NCBI RefSeq assembly: GCF_011634895.1
Contig: NZ_SIRR01000031.1
Location: 1 to 64,000 of the forward strand
Direction of reading: 5' to 3'
Source: Rheinheimera pleomorphica
Lineage (GTDB): Bacteria; Pseudomonadota; Gammaproteobacteria; Enterobacterales; Alteromonadaceae
Length of the DNA: 64,000 bases
Under the pieces are notes generated by a model that saw nothing but the letters and a program-made list of their open reading frames with translations, was not told where the DNA came from and did no database searches. The position numbers and the translations under genes were made by a program. Each line of letters starts with the position of its first letter. The first letter of the stretch is position 1. Shown piece after piece: positions 55,038-64,000 of this stretch.

Positions 55038-55061
55038 AAAAAGGGCGCATTACAGCGCCCG
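55038..55061 (-). terminator. Terminator overlapping the sdhB stop codon
   Basis: GGGCGC (55043-55048) and GCGCCC (55055-55060) enclose the sdhB TAA in the loop. On the minus strand six T follow. It ends sdhCDAB in part or in full before sucA. Confidence 0.85.
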
Positions 55062-55769
55062 GTTTAACAACATAGATTTAATTTCACCAATCGCTTTGGT
55101 CGGGTTTAACCCTTTTGGACATACGTTAACGCAGTTCATGATGCCATGGCAGCGGAATACGCTGAATGCATCGTCCAAATCGTTTAACCGCTGCTCTGTG
55201 GCCGTGTCGCGGCTATCTGCCAGGAAGCGATAAGCATGCAGTAAACCGGCCGGGCCGATAAACTTATCCGGGTTCCACCAGAATGACGGACATGACGTTG
55301 AGCAGCAGGCGCACAAGATACATTCGTACAGACCATCAAGTTTGGCGCGCTCTTCCGGCGACTGCAAAAACTCGCCGGCTGGCGGCAGTTTGCTGTCGTT
55401 GATTAAGTACGGCTTCACTTTTTCGTACTGCGTATAGAACTGGCTCATATCGACTACCAGGTCACGCACTACCGGTAAACCCGGTAAAGGACGAATAACA
55501 ATCTTACCGCCTTTTAAACCGGCTGCTGACAACGGCGTAATACACGCCAGGCCATTTTTACCGTTAATGTTTAAACCGTCCGAGCCACAGACGCCTTCGC
55601 GGCAGCTACGGCGGAACGATAATGTCGGATCCTGTTCTTTTAACTTTAACAGTGCATCCAGCACCATCATGTCCCGGCCTTCCGGGTTATCCAGCGTGTA
55701 CTCCTGCATGCGCGGCGCTTTGTCGACATCAGGGTTGTAACGATAGACTGAGAAAACTAACTTCTTCAT
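55050..55769 (-). CDS. sdhB: Succinate dehydrogenase iron-sulfur subunit
   Basis: SdhB carries the electron path from FAD to quinone. The 239-aa protein has the 2Fe-2S cysteines (RSCREGVCGSDGLNINGKNG... C), the 4Fe-4S set in CILCACCSTSCP and the 3Fe-4S set in RCHGIMNCVNVCPKGLNP. It lies 12 bases after sdhA. Confidence 0.97.
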   Translation of the reverse strand: MKKLVFSVYRYNPDVDKAPRMQEYTLDNPEGRDMMVLDALLKLKEQDPTLSFRRSCREGVCGSDGLNINGKNGLACITPLSAAGLKGGKIVIRPLPGLPVVRDLVVDMSQFYTQYEKVKPYLINDSKLPPAGEFLQSPEERAKLDGLYECILCACCSTSCPSFWWNPDKFIGPAGLLHAYRFLADSRDTATEQRLNDLDDAFSVFRCHGIMNCVNVCPKGLNPTKAIGEIKSMLLNRAL

Positions 55770-55781
55770 CGCTGAGCCCTC

Positions 55782-57554
55782 TTAGTAAGAACGCGCTTTA
55801 GGCGCAAAAGCTTCACGGAACTTAGGTTCCAGGTTCACTTTACGCTTAAACATAGATTCGGTTTCCGGCGTGTAAACGCTGTGGCACAGCCAGTTAGCGT
55901 CGTCACGTTCCGGGAAGTCAAAGCGGGCATGGGCACCGCGGCTCTCAGTACGGAAATTCGCGGCAACTGCCGTTGAAAACGCGGTTTCCATCAGGTTATC
56001 CAGCTCTAAACATTCAATACGCATGGTATTGAAGTCTGAGCTCTTATCATCCAGACGGGCAAACTTTAACCGCTCACGAATTTCTTTTAACTGCGATAAA
56101 CCTTCAGCCATCGCTTCGCCTTCGCGGAATACCGAGAAGTTCAGCTGCATACACTGCTGCAGGTCTTTCTTAATTTGTACCGGATCTTCGCCCTGACCTG
56201 GTTTGGTATCTTCCCAGCGCTGCGTGCGGGCTAAAGCCGCATCAATATCAGATTGCGACGCCGCACGGCCCTCAGTAGTGGCAGCTAGGGCTTCGCCTAA
56301 ATGCAAGCCGGTGGCGCGGCCAAACACCACTAAATCCAGCAACGAATTACCGCCTAAGCGGTTGGCACCGTGTACTGACACACAAGCAATCTCACCACAG
56401 GCAAATAAGCCCGGCACTATGGCTTCTGAACCATCAGCCTTAGGTGAAATAACCTGGCCATGTACGTTGGTTGGAATACCACCCATCATATAGTGACAGG
56501 TTGGAATAACCGGGATTGGCTCTTTAACCGGATCAACATGGGCAAACGTCTTAGACAGCTCACAGACGCCAGGTAAGCGGCTTTCCAAAACTTCAGCACC
56601 TAAATGGTCCAGTTTCAGTTTAATATGCACGCCCCAAGGACCATCACAACCACGGCCTTCGCGGATTTCCGTCATCATTGAACGGGCAACTACGTCGCGT
56701 CCGGCTAAGTCTTTGGCGTTTGGCGCATAGCGCTCCATAAAACGCTCACCGTCTTTATTTAACAGGTAACCGCCTTCACCGCGACATCCTTCAGTTACCA
56801 GCGTACCGGCACCGGCAATACCGGTTGGGTGGAACTGCCACATTTCCATATCTTGCAGCGGTACACCGGCACGCAGCGCCATACCCACACCGTCGCCGGT
56901 GTTAATGTGCGCGTTAGTGGTAGAGGCATAAATACGGCCAGCACCACCGGTCGCCAGCACAGTTGCACGGGCTTTGAAATAAACGATCTCACCGGTTTCA
57001 ATGTCGATGGCGGTACAACCTACTACAGCACCGTCCTGGTTTTTTACCAGATCAAGCGCGTACCACTCTGAAAATACCTGCGTTTTGTTCTTTACGTTTT
57101 GCTGATACAACAGGTGCAATAAGGCATGACCGGTACGGTCAGCCGCAGCGGCAGTACGGGCAGCTTGCTCGCCGCCGAAATTTTTCGACTGACCACCAAA
57201 CGGGCGCTGATATACACGGCCGTTTTCAAAACGAGAAAACGGTAAGCCCATGTTTTCCAGCTCGGTAATGGCTTCCGGGCCGGTTTTACACATATATTCG
57301 ATAGCGTCCTGATCACCAATGTAATCAGAGCCTTTTACCGTATCAAACATGTGCCATTCCCAGTTATCCGGGTGGCTGTTACCCAACGCCACCGTAATAC
57401 CGCCTTGGGCAGATACCGTGTGCGAGCGGGTTGGAAATACTTTAGATAATAAAGCGCAGCTTAAACCAGACTGCGTAATTTGCAGTGCCGCACGCATGCC
57501 CGCACCACCGGCGCCAATTACAATGGCGTCAAACTCTCTTACTGGAATAGTCAC
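55782..57554 (-). CDS. sdhA: Succinate dehydrogenase flavoprotein subunit
   Basis: SdhA oxidises succinate at a covalently bound FAD. The 590-aa protein has the dinucleotide fold [12 protein letters not shown], the FAD-linking His in [11 protein letters not shown] and the substrate-binding [21 protein letters not shown]. Its start is directly after the sdhD stop. Confidence 0.97.
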   Translation of the reverse strand: MTIPVREFDAIVIGAGGAGMRAALQITQSGLSCALLSKVFPTRSHTVSAQGGITVALGNSHPDNWEWHMFDTVKGSDYIGDQDAIEYMCKTGPEAITELENMGLPFSRFENGRVYQRPFGGQSKNFGGEQAARTAAAADRTGHALLHLLYQQNVKNKTQVFSEWYALDLVKNQDGAVVGCTAIDIETGEIVYFKARATVLATGGAGRIYASTTNAHINTGDGVGMALRAGVPLQDMEMWQFHPTGIAGAGTLVTEGCRGEGGYLLNKDGERFMERYAPNAKDLAGRDVVARSMMTEIREGRGCDGPWGVHIKLKLDHLGAEVLESRLPGVCELSKTFAHVDPVKEPIPVIPTCHYMMGGIPTNVHGQVISPKADGSEAIVPGLFACGEIACVSVHGANRLGGNSLLDLVVFGRATGLHLGEALAATTEGRAASQSDIDAALARTQRWEDTKPGQGEDPVQIKKDLQQCMQLNFSVFREGEAMAEGLSQLKEIRERLKFARLDDKSSDFNTMRIECLELDNLMETAFSTAVAANFRTESRGAHARFDFPERDDANWLCHSVYTPETESMFKRKVNLEPKFREAFAPKARSY

Positions 57555-57902
57555 TTAAGCACCCCACAAAACAAACAGGCCAACCGCTACATAAGCGAAA
57601 GCCAGCGCATAAAGGAAGAATTGTAATACAGCGCGCAGTGTGGCTGATTTAACGTAATCAGTCAGCACCTGCCACAAACCAATGCGGGTGTGCACGGCAA
57701 TCGACACTAAGGCTAACAAGGTAAACACTTTTACCAGTACGTTGGCGAACAACGCCTGCCATACCTCAAAGGTAACTTCTGGAGTACAAATAAAGAAACC
57801 CAGAATAAAGACACTGTACAGCGCCAGCACAATCGCTGTTGCCCGCAGTGATACGTAATCCTGTACGCCGTCGCGCTTCAGGCTTGCCTGATTCAGAACC
57901 AT
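57555..57902 (-). CDS. sdhD: Succinate dehydrogenase membrane anchor SdhD
   Basis: SdhD is one of the two membrane anchors that hold heme b and the quinone site. The 115-aa protein has three membrane segments (about residues 18-37, 53-73 and 88-113) and the conserved VQDYVSLRATA. I chose the ATG at 57902 (seven bases after AGGAG, length as in E. coli) over ATGs at 57908 and 57938. It overlaps the sdhC end by 10 bp. Confidence 0.93.
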   Translation of the reverse strand: MVLNQASLKRDGVQDYVSLRATAIVLALYSVFILGFFICTPEVTFEVWQALFANVLVKVFTLLALVSIAVHTRIGLWQVLTDYVKSATLRAVLQFFLYALAFAYVAVGLFVLWGA

Positions 57903-58270
57903 AACCATACTCCTGCTAATACTGCTAATACTACCCACAGCGCAATGGCTAATTTTGCGCTTAAGTTGCCGGATTTCAGCTCTTCCCAGTGCCCCATATC
58001 CATCACCAGGTGACGGATACCGCCCACTAAGTGATAAATAAGCACAGTGATAGTGCCCCAGGCGATGAATTTAGCCAGGTTCGACGTCATCAGTTCTTTA
58101 ACATAGTCAAAGCTCTGCTGGTCCTTAAGCGAATACGCCCAGGCCCAAATGACGAAAATCAGTGCGAAAAACATTGCCACGCCGGTAACCCGGTGCAGTA
58201 TTGACGCTATGGCAGGTGCCGGTAACGATATGGTAGAGAGGTCGAGATTTACTGGTCTTTGTTTTTTCAC
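57893..58270 (-). CDS. sdhC: Succinate dehydrogenase cytochrome b subunit SdhC
   Basis: SdhC is the other membrane anchor. The 125-aa protein has the N-terminal RPVNLDLSTISLP, SILHRVTGV with quinone-site residues, and the heme His in LVGGIRHLVMDMGH, with three membrane segments. It heads the sdhCDAB operon. Confidence 0.95.
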   Translation of the reverse strand: MKKQRPVNLDLSTISLPAPAIASILHRVTGVAMFFALIFVIWAWAYSLKDQQSFDYVKELMTSNLAKFIAWGTITVLIYHLVGGIRHLVMDMGHWEELKSGNLSAKLAIALWVVLAVLAGVWLWF

Positions 58271-58662
58271 AGTGCTTGCCCATCGATGCCCATTATCGAG
58301 CTCTTGTTGTCATTGTCGTTGTCATTGCTGTATAAACAGTCAACACCCAAAACCAATACACCTTATTACTCAAGCTGGATCAGTGCTGCCAGATCAGCAA
58401 AAAGTGCTTGCTGAGTGAACTGTTTAAAAACGGCAATAGTATATATTTCACAACTCGCTATTACAATTTTTGTTTGGTTTTACTCGAAAAAATCCGTATG
58501 TGGAACATTACACAGTTTACCCCTTAGGGCAATAATACTAGAGTCGAATACTTATTAAGCACAAACGCATTAAAATTGACTTTATAGGGTCGTTTGCAGG
58601 TAGAATAGCGACCAATTTGCTAAATTCCTTTAACCCGATACTACAACAACAGGAGAAATCCA
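58271..58662. promoter_or_regulatory. sdhC-gltA divergent promoter region
   Basis: No gene is seen in this 392-bp stretch. For sdhC, TTGTAA (58466-58461) and TATACT (58443-58438) are 17 bp apart on the minus strand, giving a leader of about 160 nt. For gltA, TTGACT (58576-58581) and TAGAAT (58601-58606) are 19 bp apart on the plus strand, so that promoter is weaker by sequence. The stretch is AT-rich, and a regulator acting on both is likely; no site is recognised. Confidence 0.6.
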
Positions 58663-59946
58663 ATGGCAGATAAAAAGGCCGTCGTGCAGGTCGATGGGAA
58701 ATCGTTCGAGTTGCCAATCTACTCTGGCAGCGCCGGCACTGACGTAATTGATGTTCGCGCCTTGGGTCAGCATGGTTACTTCACCTTCGATCCGGGTTTT
58801 ATGTCTACCGGCTCATGTGAATCAAAAATTACCTATATCGATGGCGATAATGGCGTGCTGTTGCACCGCGGCTATCCTATTGAGCAGCTGGCAGAACACT
58901 CAGACTACCTGGAGCTGTGCTACCTGTTATTAGAAGGTGAATTACCGCAGGCTGAGCAATACAATCATTTTAAAAACACCATCACCCGCCATACTATGGT
59001 GCATGAAAAAATCGCGGCTTTCTTCCAGGGTTTCCGTGTAGATGCGCACCCTATGGCCATGCTGTGTGGTGTCGTTGGCGCCATGTCGTCATTCTATCAC
59101 TCAGATCTGGATATCAACGACCCAATGCAGCGCAAACGCAGCGCGCATCGCTTAATCGCTAAGCTGCCGACCTTGTCAGCCATGGCGTATAAATACACTG
59201 TCGGTCAGCCATTTGTTTATCCACGTAACGATTTAAGTTACTCAGAAAACTTCCTGCATATGATGTTTTCTGTACCCGCTGAAGACTACAACGTTAGCCC
59301 GGTACTGGCCAAAGCCATGGACCGCATCTTTATGCTGCACGCGGATCACGAGCAAAACGCCTCTACTTCTACCGTACGTTTAGCCGGCTCGTCAGGCGCT
59401 AACCCTTATGCTTGTATCGCTGCAGGCGTAGCTTCACTGTGGGGCCCGGCGCATGGCGGTGCCAATGAAGCTTGCTTAAAAATGTTACAGCAAATTGGCT
59501 CTGTCGATCGTATTCCGGAATATGTTGCCCGCGCCAAAGACAAGAATGACAGCTTCCGCTTGATGGGCTTTGGTCACCGTGTATACAAAAACTTTGACCC
59601 ACGGGCCAAAGTGATGCGCGAAACCTGCCATGAAGTGCTAAAAGAGCTGAACATTAAGGACCCTCTGCTGGATGTGGCGATGGAGCTGGAGCGTATCGCG
59701 CTGGAAGATCCGTACTTCATTGAGAAGAAGTTATATCCGAACGTCGATTTCTACTCAGGCATCATCTTAAAAGCCATCGGTATCCCGACCAGCATGTTCA
59801 CGGTGATTTTCGCCATGTCACGCACCGTGGGCTGGATCTCGCACTGGGATGAAATGCTGGGTGAAAAAGGCCACAAAATCGGTCGTCCGCGTCAGCTGTA
59901 TACCGGTTACACCGCGCGCGATTTTACCCCACTGAATAAGCGCTAA
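58663..59946 (+). CDS. gltA: Citrate synthase
   Basis: GltA condenses acetyl-CoA and oxaloacetate. The 427-aa protein is the large hexameric type II form with an N-terminal regulatory region. [15 protein letters not shown] and [14 protein letters not shown] carry active-site His residues. CAGGAGAAA precedes the ATG. Together with prpC in the same window this gives two citrate-synthase paralogs with separate jobs. Confidence 0.97.
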   Translation: MADKKAVVQVDGKSFELPIYSGSAGTDVIDVRALGQHGYFTFDPGFMSTGSCESKITYIDGDNGVLLHRGYPIEQLAEHSDYLELCYLLLEGELPQAEQYNHFKNTITRHTMVHEKIAAFFQGFRVDAHPMAMLCGVVGAMSSFYHSDLDINDPMQRKRSAHRLIAKLPTLSAMAYKYTVGQPFVYPRNDLSYSENFLHMMFSVPAEDYNVSPVLAKAMDRIFMLHADHEQNASTSTVRLAGSSGANPYACIAAGVASLWGPAHGGANEACLKMLQQIGSVDRIPEYVARAKDKNDSFRLMGFGHRVYKNFDPRAKVMRETCHEVLKELNIKDPLLDVAMELERIALEDPYFIEKKLYPNVDFYSGIILKAIGIPTSMFTVIFAMSRTVGWISHWDEMLGEKGHKIGRPRQLYTGYTARDFTPLNKR

Positions 59947-59961
59947 GCGTTACATTCGGTT

Positions 59962-59985
59962 AAAAGCGGCTGCGGCCGCTTTTTT
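59962..59985 (+). terminator. Terminator after gltA
   Basis: AAAAGCGGC and GGCCGCTTTT arms around TGC are followed by a run of T. Confidence 0.85.
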
Positions 59986-60082
59986 GTTGCCTGAAATTCA
60001 GGCTGTCGCGCAGCGGGATTTGCGCCTGCTGGTAAAAACAGGCAAAATCGCGCCATCTCAGCTTTGCGGACCCCCTGCCCCC

Positions 60083-61315
60083 ATGACCGGTTTTGATGTT
60101 CAGCAGTTTCGCCAGCACTTTGCTTTTTTTCAGCAACAACCTGACTGGGTGTATCTGGACAATGCCGCCACTATGCACAAGCCTGACGCTGTTATCGATG
60201 CGGTATCGGCATTTTACCAGCGGCATAACAGCAATGTGCACCGTGGTGCGCACCGGTTAAGCCAACAGGCCACGGCACAGTTTGAGCAGGCACGCGCTAC
60301 TGTAGCCGGTTATATCAACGCCAGAAATAACCATGAAGTCATCTTTACCAGCGGCGCCACAGCAGCGCTCAACCAGATAGCCTTTGGTTTAATGCATACG
60401 GTATTGCAGCCAGGCGATCGGATTTTGCTGACACAACTGGAGCACCATGCCAACATCGTGCCCTGGCAATTACACTGTCAGCGCTATGGCATCATTATTG
60501 ATGTCGTACCATTAACAGCAGAACATCAGCTGGATATGGTGGCATATCAGCAACTACTACAGTTAAAGCCTAAAGTCGTCAGTTTCAGCCATATTTCTAA
60601 TGTCTTGGGCCACATCCAGCCCGTGGCAGAAATGGTGAGGCAGGCAAAAGCAGCTGGTGCTATAACGGTAATAGATGGCGCTCAGGGTATAGTGTACCAA
60701 CCCGCCGATATGCAACAGCTCGATTGTGATTTTTACGTGTTTTCCGGCCACAAACTCTATGGCCCGACGGGCATTGGTGTACTTTATGGTAAGAGCCAGT
60801 GGCTTGAGACCTTAACACCGATTTTCGCCGGCGGCGAAATGATAGACAGCGTCAGCTTTATTAACACTACATTTAACAAATTACCGTTCCGGCTGGAGGC
60901 TGGCACGCCAAACATTGCGGGCGCTATAGGGCTTTCTGCGGCGATAGACTGGTTACAAAATTACAACATAGCGCAAATTATTGAGCATAAATTGCTGTTA
61001 TTAAAAGCCTTTTACTCCGGCTTGTCGGCAATAAAAGGCATAGATATTTTGTCACTGCCTGTGCATAATGCAGGCATAGTGGCATTAAATGTTGACGGCC
61101 AGCACCCCGCTGATGTGGCTGAACTCCTCAATCAGCAACATATTGCTGTGCGCGCCGGCCAACACTGTGCTATGCCATTGTTTAGCTACTTAGCGCAGCA
61201 CAACTCTGCACAGCACGGTGCCGTGCGTTGCTCGTTTGCTGCTTATAATACGCTGGATGAGGTAAACCGGTGCCTGCTCGCTTTGGAGCAAGCCGTGGAG
61301 ATATTAACTGCATGA
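60083..61315 (+). CDS. csdA: Cysteine desulfurase CsdA
   Basis: CsdA takes sulfur from cysteine for transfer to CsdE. The 410-aa PLP enzyme has the PLP-Lys in YVFSGHKLYGPTGIGVLYG (about residue 223) and the catalytic Cys in VRAGQHCAMPL (about residue 361). It is the SufS/CsdA class II type. I chose the ATG at 60083; a frame start 33 codons earlier overlaps the gltA terminator. Its stop overlaps the csdE start (ATGA). Confidence 0.95.
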   Translation: MTGFDVQQFRQHFAFFQQQPDWVYLDNAATMHKPDAVIDAVSAFYQRHNSNVHRGAHRLSQQATAQFEQARATVAGYINARNNHEVIFTSGATAALNQIAFGLMHTVLQPGDRILLTQLEHHANIVPWQLHCQRYGIIIDVVPLTAEHQLDMVAYQQLLQLKPKVVSFSHISNVLGHIQPVAEMVRQAKAAGAITVIDGAQGIVYQPADMQQLDCDFYVFSGHKLYGPTGIGVLYGKSQWLETLTPIFAGGEMIDSVSFINTTFNKLPFRLEAGTPNIAGAIGLSAAIDWLQNYNIAQIIEHKLLLLKAFYSGLSAIKGIDILSLPVHNAGIVALNVDGQHPADVAELLNQQHIAVRAGQHCAMPLFSYLAQHNSAQHGAVRCSFAAYNTLDEVNRCLLALEQAVEILTA

Positions 61316-61761
61316 CATTAGAACAATTATTAGCAGATACTAAGCCGGCGCTGCTGGAGATCCAGCAACGTGATCTAACCGACATCAAACAGGCGAAAGA
61401 CTGGCAGAGTAAATACCGGGTGCTGATGCAGCTGGGGAAAAAGCTGCCGGCAATACCAGAGAAAATGAAGCAACCGGAACTACTGGTGAAAGGCTGTGAA
61501 AGCCGGGCCTGGCTGCTGCATTATCACGACAAAACCGCCGACCGGCATTACTTTGTGTTAGACAGCGAAGCCCGTATCGTTAAAGGTTTAATGGCCATTA
61601 TGCTGTGTTTGGTTAACGGTATGACCACCGCTGAGCTGTGCAAATTTGACTTATGCCACAGCTTTGACCAGCTGAACTTAAAGCCCTATTTAAGCCAGTC
61701 ACGCGGTAATGGTTTAACCGCGATGGCAGAGCGCATTAAAGCCTGCTGTCCGGCTAAATAG
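61312..61761 (+). CDS. csdE: Sulfur acceptor CsdE
   Basis: CsdE, a SufE relative, accepts sulfur from CsdA. The 149-aa protein has the acceptor Cys in LLVKGCESRAWL (about residue 62). Its ATG overlaps the csdA stop. In E. coli CsdA-CsdE passes sulfur on to TcdA (CsdL) chemistry; here tcdA is convergent and overlaps its 3' end by 8 bp. Confidence 0.95.
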   Translation: MTLEQLLADTKPALLEIQQRDLTDIKQAKDWQSKYRVLMQLGKKLPAIPEKMKQPELLVKGCESRAWLLHYHDKTADRHYFVLDSEARIVKGLMAIMLCLVNGMTTAELCKFDLCHSFDQLNLKPYLSQSRGNGLTAMAERIKACCPAK

Positions 61762-62545
61762 CCAACTTTTTCAGCACTCTGGATACGGCGGCAAAACCAA
61801 AGCTGGCGGTGACCACCGTTACGGCACCAAAACCGCCGCTGCAATCCAACCGCATGCTGCTTGCCTCGCCGTCTGCATTAAGCTGGGCCGTTTTTTGCTG
61901 ACACACGCTGCCGTCCGGTTGCGGGTATACCAGTTGCTCGGTAGAAAACACGCAATCAATACCAAAGCGTCGCTTAGGATTACGGCTGTAGTTATAGTCG
62001 CGCCGCAGGCTGTTCCGCACCTTCGCCAGTAAAGGGTCATTGATGGTCTGGGTTAAATCAGCAATCTGAATTTGTGTCGGATCGGTCTGGCCGCCTGCGC
62101 CACCGGTACTAATAACTTTAATTTTATTGCGCTTGCAATGCGCCAGCAAAGCCACCTTAGCTTTAATTGAATCTATCGCATCAACCACATAATCGATATC
62201 GCTGCTGATAAGCTGACGCAGGTTGTCGGTCGTGACAAAATCTTCTACCTGATGCACGATACAATCCGGGTTTATCGCCTTTATCCTTTGCGCCATCACA
62301 GCAACTTTGTCCTGTCCAACAGTGTCTGTCAGCGCATGCAACTGGCGGTTAATATTGCTGATACACACATCGTCCAGATCAATCAGCGTAATAGTACCAA
62401 TACCAGAGCGCGCCAACGCTTCAGCCGCCCAGCTACCCACACCGCCTATGCCGACTACACAGACATGCGCCGCGCGAAACGTTTCCAGTGCCGCCACCCC
62501 ATATAACCGGGCAATGCCGGCAAACCGTAATTGATAATCGGACAT
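61754..62545 (-). CDS. tcdA: tRNA threonylcarbamoyladenosine dehydratase TcdA
   Basis: TcdA (CsdL) closes the side chain of t6A37 in tRNA to the cyclic form ct6A, using ATP. The 263-aa E1-like protein has GIGGVGSWAAEALARSGIG, DLDDVCISNINRQ and VVDAIDSIKAK. It is next to csdAE, its known partner genes, but on the opposite strand. Confidence 0.95.
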   Translation of the reverse strand: MSDYQLRFAGIARLYGVAALETFRAAHVCVVGIGGVGSWAAEALARSGIGTITLIDLDDVCISNINRQLHALTDTVGQDKVAVMAQRIKAINPDCIVHQVEDFVTTDNLRQLISSDIDYVVDAIDSIKAKVALLAHCKRNKIKVISTGGAGGQTDPTQIQIADLTQTINDPLLAKVRNSLRRDYNYSRNPKRRFGIDCVFSTEQLVYPQPDGSVCQQKTAQLNADGEASSMRLDCSGGFGAVTVVTASFGFAAVSRVLKKLAI

Positions 62546-62547
62546 CG

Positions 62548-63252
62548 TTATTCAGTAGCCTGTTTCGGTAAAGTATAAGCCGGCCATGGCAATAACCAGG
62601 GCTGAGCCCAGTCAGTTAACAGACCAGTTTGAGCTAATTGTTGGTAACAGCTGCCCGTCAACGGGGCCTGCACATACCGATATTCGGTGTTGTTTAAATA
62701 AAATCGCAGCGCATACGCATGCAAATACACCCTATCTGCCGGCGCCCCCTGATACTGGCTGTCACCTAAAATGGGCACCCCCTGGCTTTTCAGCGCCACC
62801 CGGACCTGATGCGTTTTACCGCTGTAGGGTTTGACCAGATAGGCCCTGAACGGTAAATCAGTAAAACCCTGGCTAATAAAATAGCTTACCGCCGGCTGCT
62901 GCTGGCTGCTAAGCAGCTTCCAGCTACCGCGCCGCGCAGGTGCCATATCGCCTTTTACCCAGCCCTGCTTTTTTGCTGGTTTGCCCGTGGCCAGTGCCAG
63001 ATAGTATTTTTCTACCTGATGCGCAGTGAATAACGCAGTCAATTCTGCGGCCGCCCTGCTGCTGCGCGCCAGTAAAATTAAGCCTGAGGTAACCTTATCC
63101 AACCGATGGACCGGGTATAACTTATAGCCCAGCTGAAGCTCAGCCTGGGCGACCAGACCAGCACCCGCATCGGAGTGAAAGCTGACACCAGCGGCTTTGT
63201 GCAACACGACAAAATCCGCCTGCTGCTCAACGATACTAAAAGCCGGCATCAT
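62548..63252 (-). CDS. Pseudouridine synthase of the RluA superfamily (TIGR01621-like)
   Basis: The 234-aa protein has the RluA-family catalytic motif HRLDKVTSGLILLAR and RTHQ-like KTHQVRVAL, but no S4 domain. KGDMAPARRGSWKL is typical of the small TIGR01621 branch. The RNA target is not known. It lies between tcdA and kdsB on the same strand, almost without gap (two bases before tcdA; its start abuts kdsB). Confidence 0.9.
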   Translation of the reverse strand: MMPAFSIVEQQADFVVLHKAAGVSFHSDAGAGLVAQAELQLGYKLYPVHRLDKVTSGLILLARSSRAAAELTALFTAHQVEKYYLALATGKPAKKQGWVKGDMAPARRGSWKLLSSQQQPAVSYFISQGFTDLPFRAYLVKPYSGKTHQVRVALKSQGVPILGDSQYQGAPADRVYLHAYALRFYLNNTEYRYVQAPLTGSCYQQLAQTGLLTDWAQPWLLPWPAYTLPKQATE

Positions 63253-64000
63253 TCAGGCCTGACTTGCCGCATAACGACGGGCCTGGGCTAAATCATCCGC
63301 AGTGTCTACCCCCACCGCTGGCGTTTGTAACGCGGTGTCTACATGAATGGCTTCGCCCTGCCACAACACCCGCAACTGCTCCAGGCTTTCGATTTGCTCC
63401 AGCGTCGAAGCTGGCCAGCTGACATATTGCTGAATAAAACCGGCACGGTAGGCATAGATACCAATATGGCGCCGGTAATGCTGCGCTAAATCGGCCCTGG
63501 CGACACCGTCGCGATCGTACGGGATAACGCTGCGGCTAAAATACAACGCATAACCGTCTTTATCACTCACCACTTTAACAATGTTCGGGTTAGCAATTTC
63601 TGCCGAGTCAGACAGCGGCACCGCCAGGGTTGCCATGCGGGCTTTTTGCTGCGCCGCCAGATTCTGCGCTACCTGCCGGATAATCAGCGGCGGTATAAAG
63701 GGCTCATCGCCCTGCACGTTCACCACCACCGTATCAGCGGCTAAGCCCAGTTTACTGACCACTTCGGCCAAACGCTCGGTGCCGGAGTTGTGTTCAGCGC
63801 GGGTCATACAGACCTCACCGCCAAAAGCGTCAACAGCGGCAGCAACGCGCTGATCGTCCGTCGCCACGACAACACGACCGGCACCACTTTGCAGTGCCTG
63901 CTGATACACCCGCTCGATCATGCTTTTGCCGCCGATATCAGCCAGCGGCTTACCCGGTAAGCGGCTACTGGCATAACGGGCCGGAATGACGACTAAGAAC
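63253..64000 (-). CDS. kdsB: 3-deoxy-manno-octulosonate cytidylyltransferase KdsB, 5' end cut by the window
   Basis: KdsB makes CMP-Kdo for lipopolysaccharide. The frame stays open to the window edge, past an internal ATG at 63921, and reads [23 protein letters not shown] at the edge, the normal N-terminal signature; so only the first few codons are missing. Other motifs are [20 protein letters not shown] and [10 protein letters not shown]. It is first of a leftward group with the pseudouridine synthase and tcdA. Confidence 0.96.
   Translation of the reverse strand, partial: FLVVIPARYASSRLPGKPLADIGGKSMIERVYQQALQSGAGRVVVATDDQRVAAAVDAFGGEVCMTRAEHNSGTERLAEVVSKLGLAADTVVVNVQGDEPFIPPLIIRQVAQNLAAQQKARMATLAVPLSDSAEIANPNIVKVVSDKDGYALYFSRSVIPYDRDGVARADLAQHYRRHIGIYAYRAGFIQQYVSWPASTLEQIESLEQLRVLWQGEAIHVDTALQTPAVGVDTADDLAQARRYAASQA

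Noticed and set aside
63253..63921. KdsB starting at the ATG at 63921
   Set aside because: The frame continues upstream through the conserved [14 protein letters not shown] signature to the window edge, so the gene is cut by the window.
1..64000. CRISPR arrays, tRNA or rRNA genes, prophage or insertion sequences
   Set aside because: No regularly spaced repeats, tRNA-like folds with CCA-type ends, rRNA signatures, transposase or phage structural genes were seen on either strand.

Overview
The window reads as chromosomal DNA of a gammaproteobacterium of the Alteromonadales type. This is inference from gene order and protein sequence: a yceD-rpmF-plsX-fabHDG-acpP-fabF-pabC-mltG-tmk-holB-pilZ-tatD block, a GntR-type prp operon with acnD/prpF, an acs-CrbS/CrbR-symporter cluster, and an Arg32-type EF-P next to earP. 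Rheinheimera, Arsukibacterium or Alishewanella relatives would fit; the species cannot be fixed from the sequence alone. Almost everything is core metabolism with dense operons. The accessory material is the first 2.7 kb, a pair of tiny peptide genes near 48.4 kb, and some extragenic palindromes.

Layout. 1-2.74 kb: the end of an integron cassette array with five complete cassettes bounded by attC sites, all pointing left, and no integrase in the window. Two cassettes carry genes (a lipoprotein serine hydrolase and an unknown 133-aa protein); three are diverged copies of one cassette without a convincing gene. 3.1-10 kb: the methylcitrate (propionate) operon gntR-prpB-prpC-acnD-prpF, read leftwards, with two extragenic palindromes between prpC and acnD. 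10.4-21.2 kb: a leftward housekeeping block for fatty-acid and phospholipid synthesis, folate, peptidoglycan termination, dTMP synthesis and replication clamp loading. 21.3-27.3 kb: maf/yceF, a HAD phosphatase, rluC and rne with a long 5' leader. 27.4-40.5 kb: an acetate-use region with a DcaP-like porin, acs, crbR, crbS, a two-part Na+/solute symporter, a small membrane protein, a cNMP/CBS/DUF294 regulator and a DEDD exonuclease. 40.5-48.1 kb: small genes, efp/earP, a rhodanese lipoprotein, a LysE exporter and glnS. 48.3-48.6 kb: two adjacent 39- and 43-codon genes for peptides with double-glycine leaders and GxxxG motifs. 48.7-59.9 kb: TCA-cycle genes sdhCDAB-sucAB-sucCD with divergent gltA. 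60-64 kb: csdA-csdE, convergent tcdA, a TIGR01621-type pseudouridine synthase and the 3' part of kdsB.

How it fits together. Acetate enters by Acs, propionate by the methylcitrate cycle, and both feed the TCA genes at the right. A short element, GACTAARG, lies 68-84 bp before the start codons of acs, the symporter operon, the DcaP-like porin and the prp operon; CrbS/CrbR, the known acetate-switch regulators, lie among these genes. I infer a short-chain fatty-acid regulon. The prp operon also has a perfect ATTGTCGACAAT palindrome and a near copy over the first codons of its GntR regulator.

Most notable for follow-up: the two-peptide bacteriocin-like pair (48319-48584), the three paralogous gene-less cassettes in an array without a visible integrase, the shared GACTAARG element, and a hairpin repeat whose arm sequences differ between its two copies but stay complementary.
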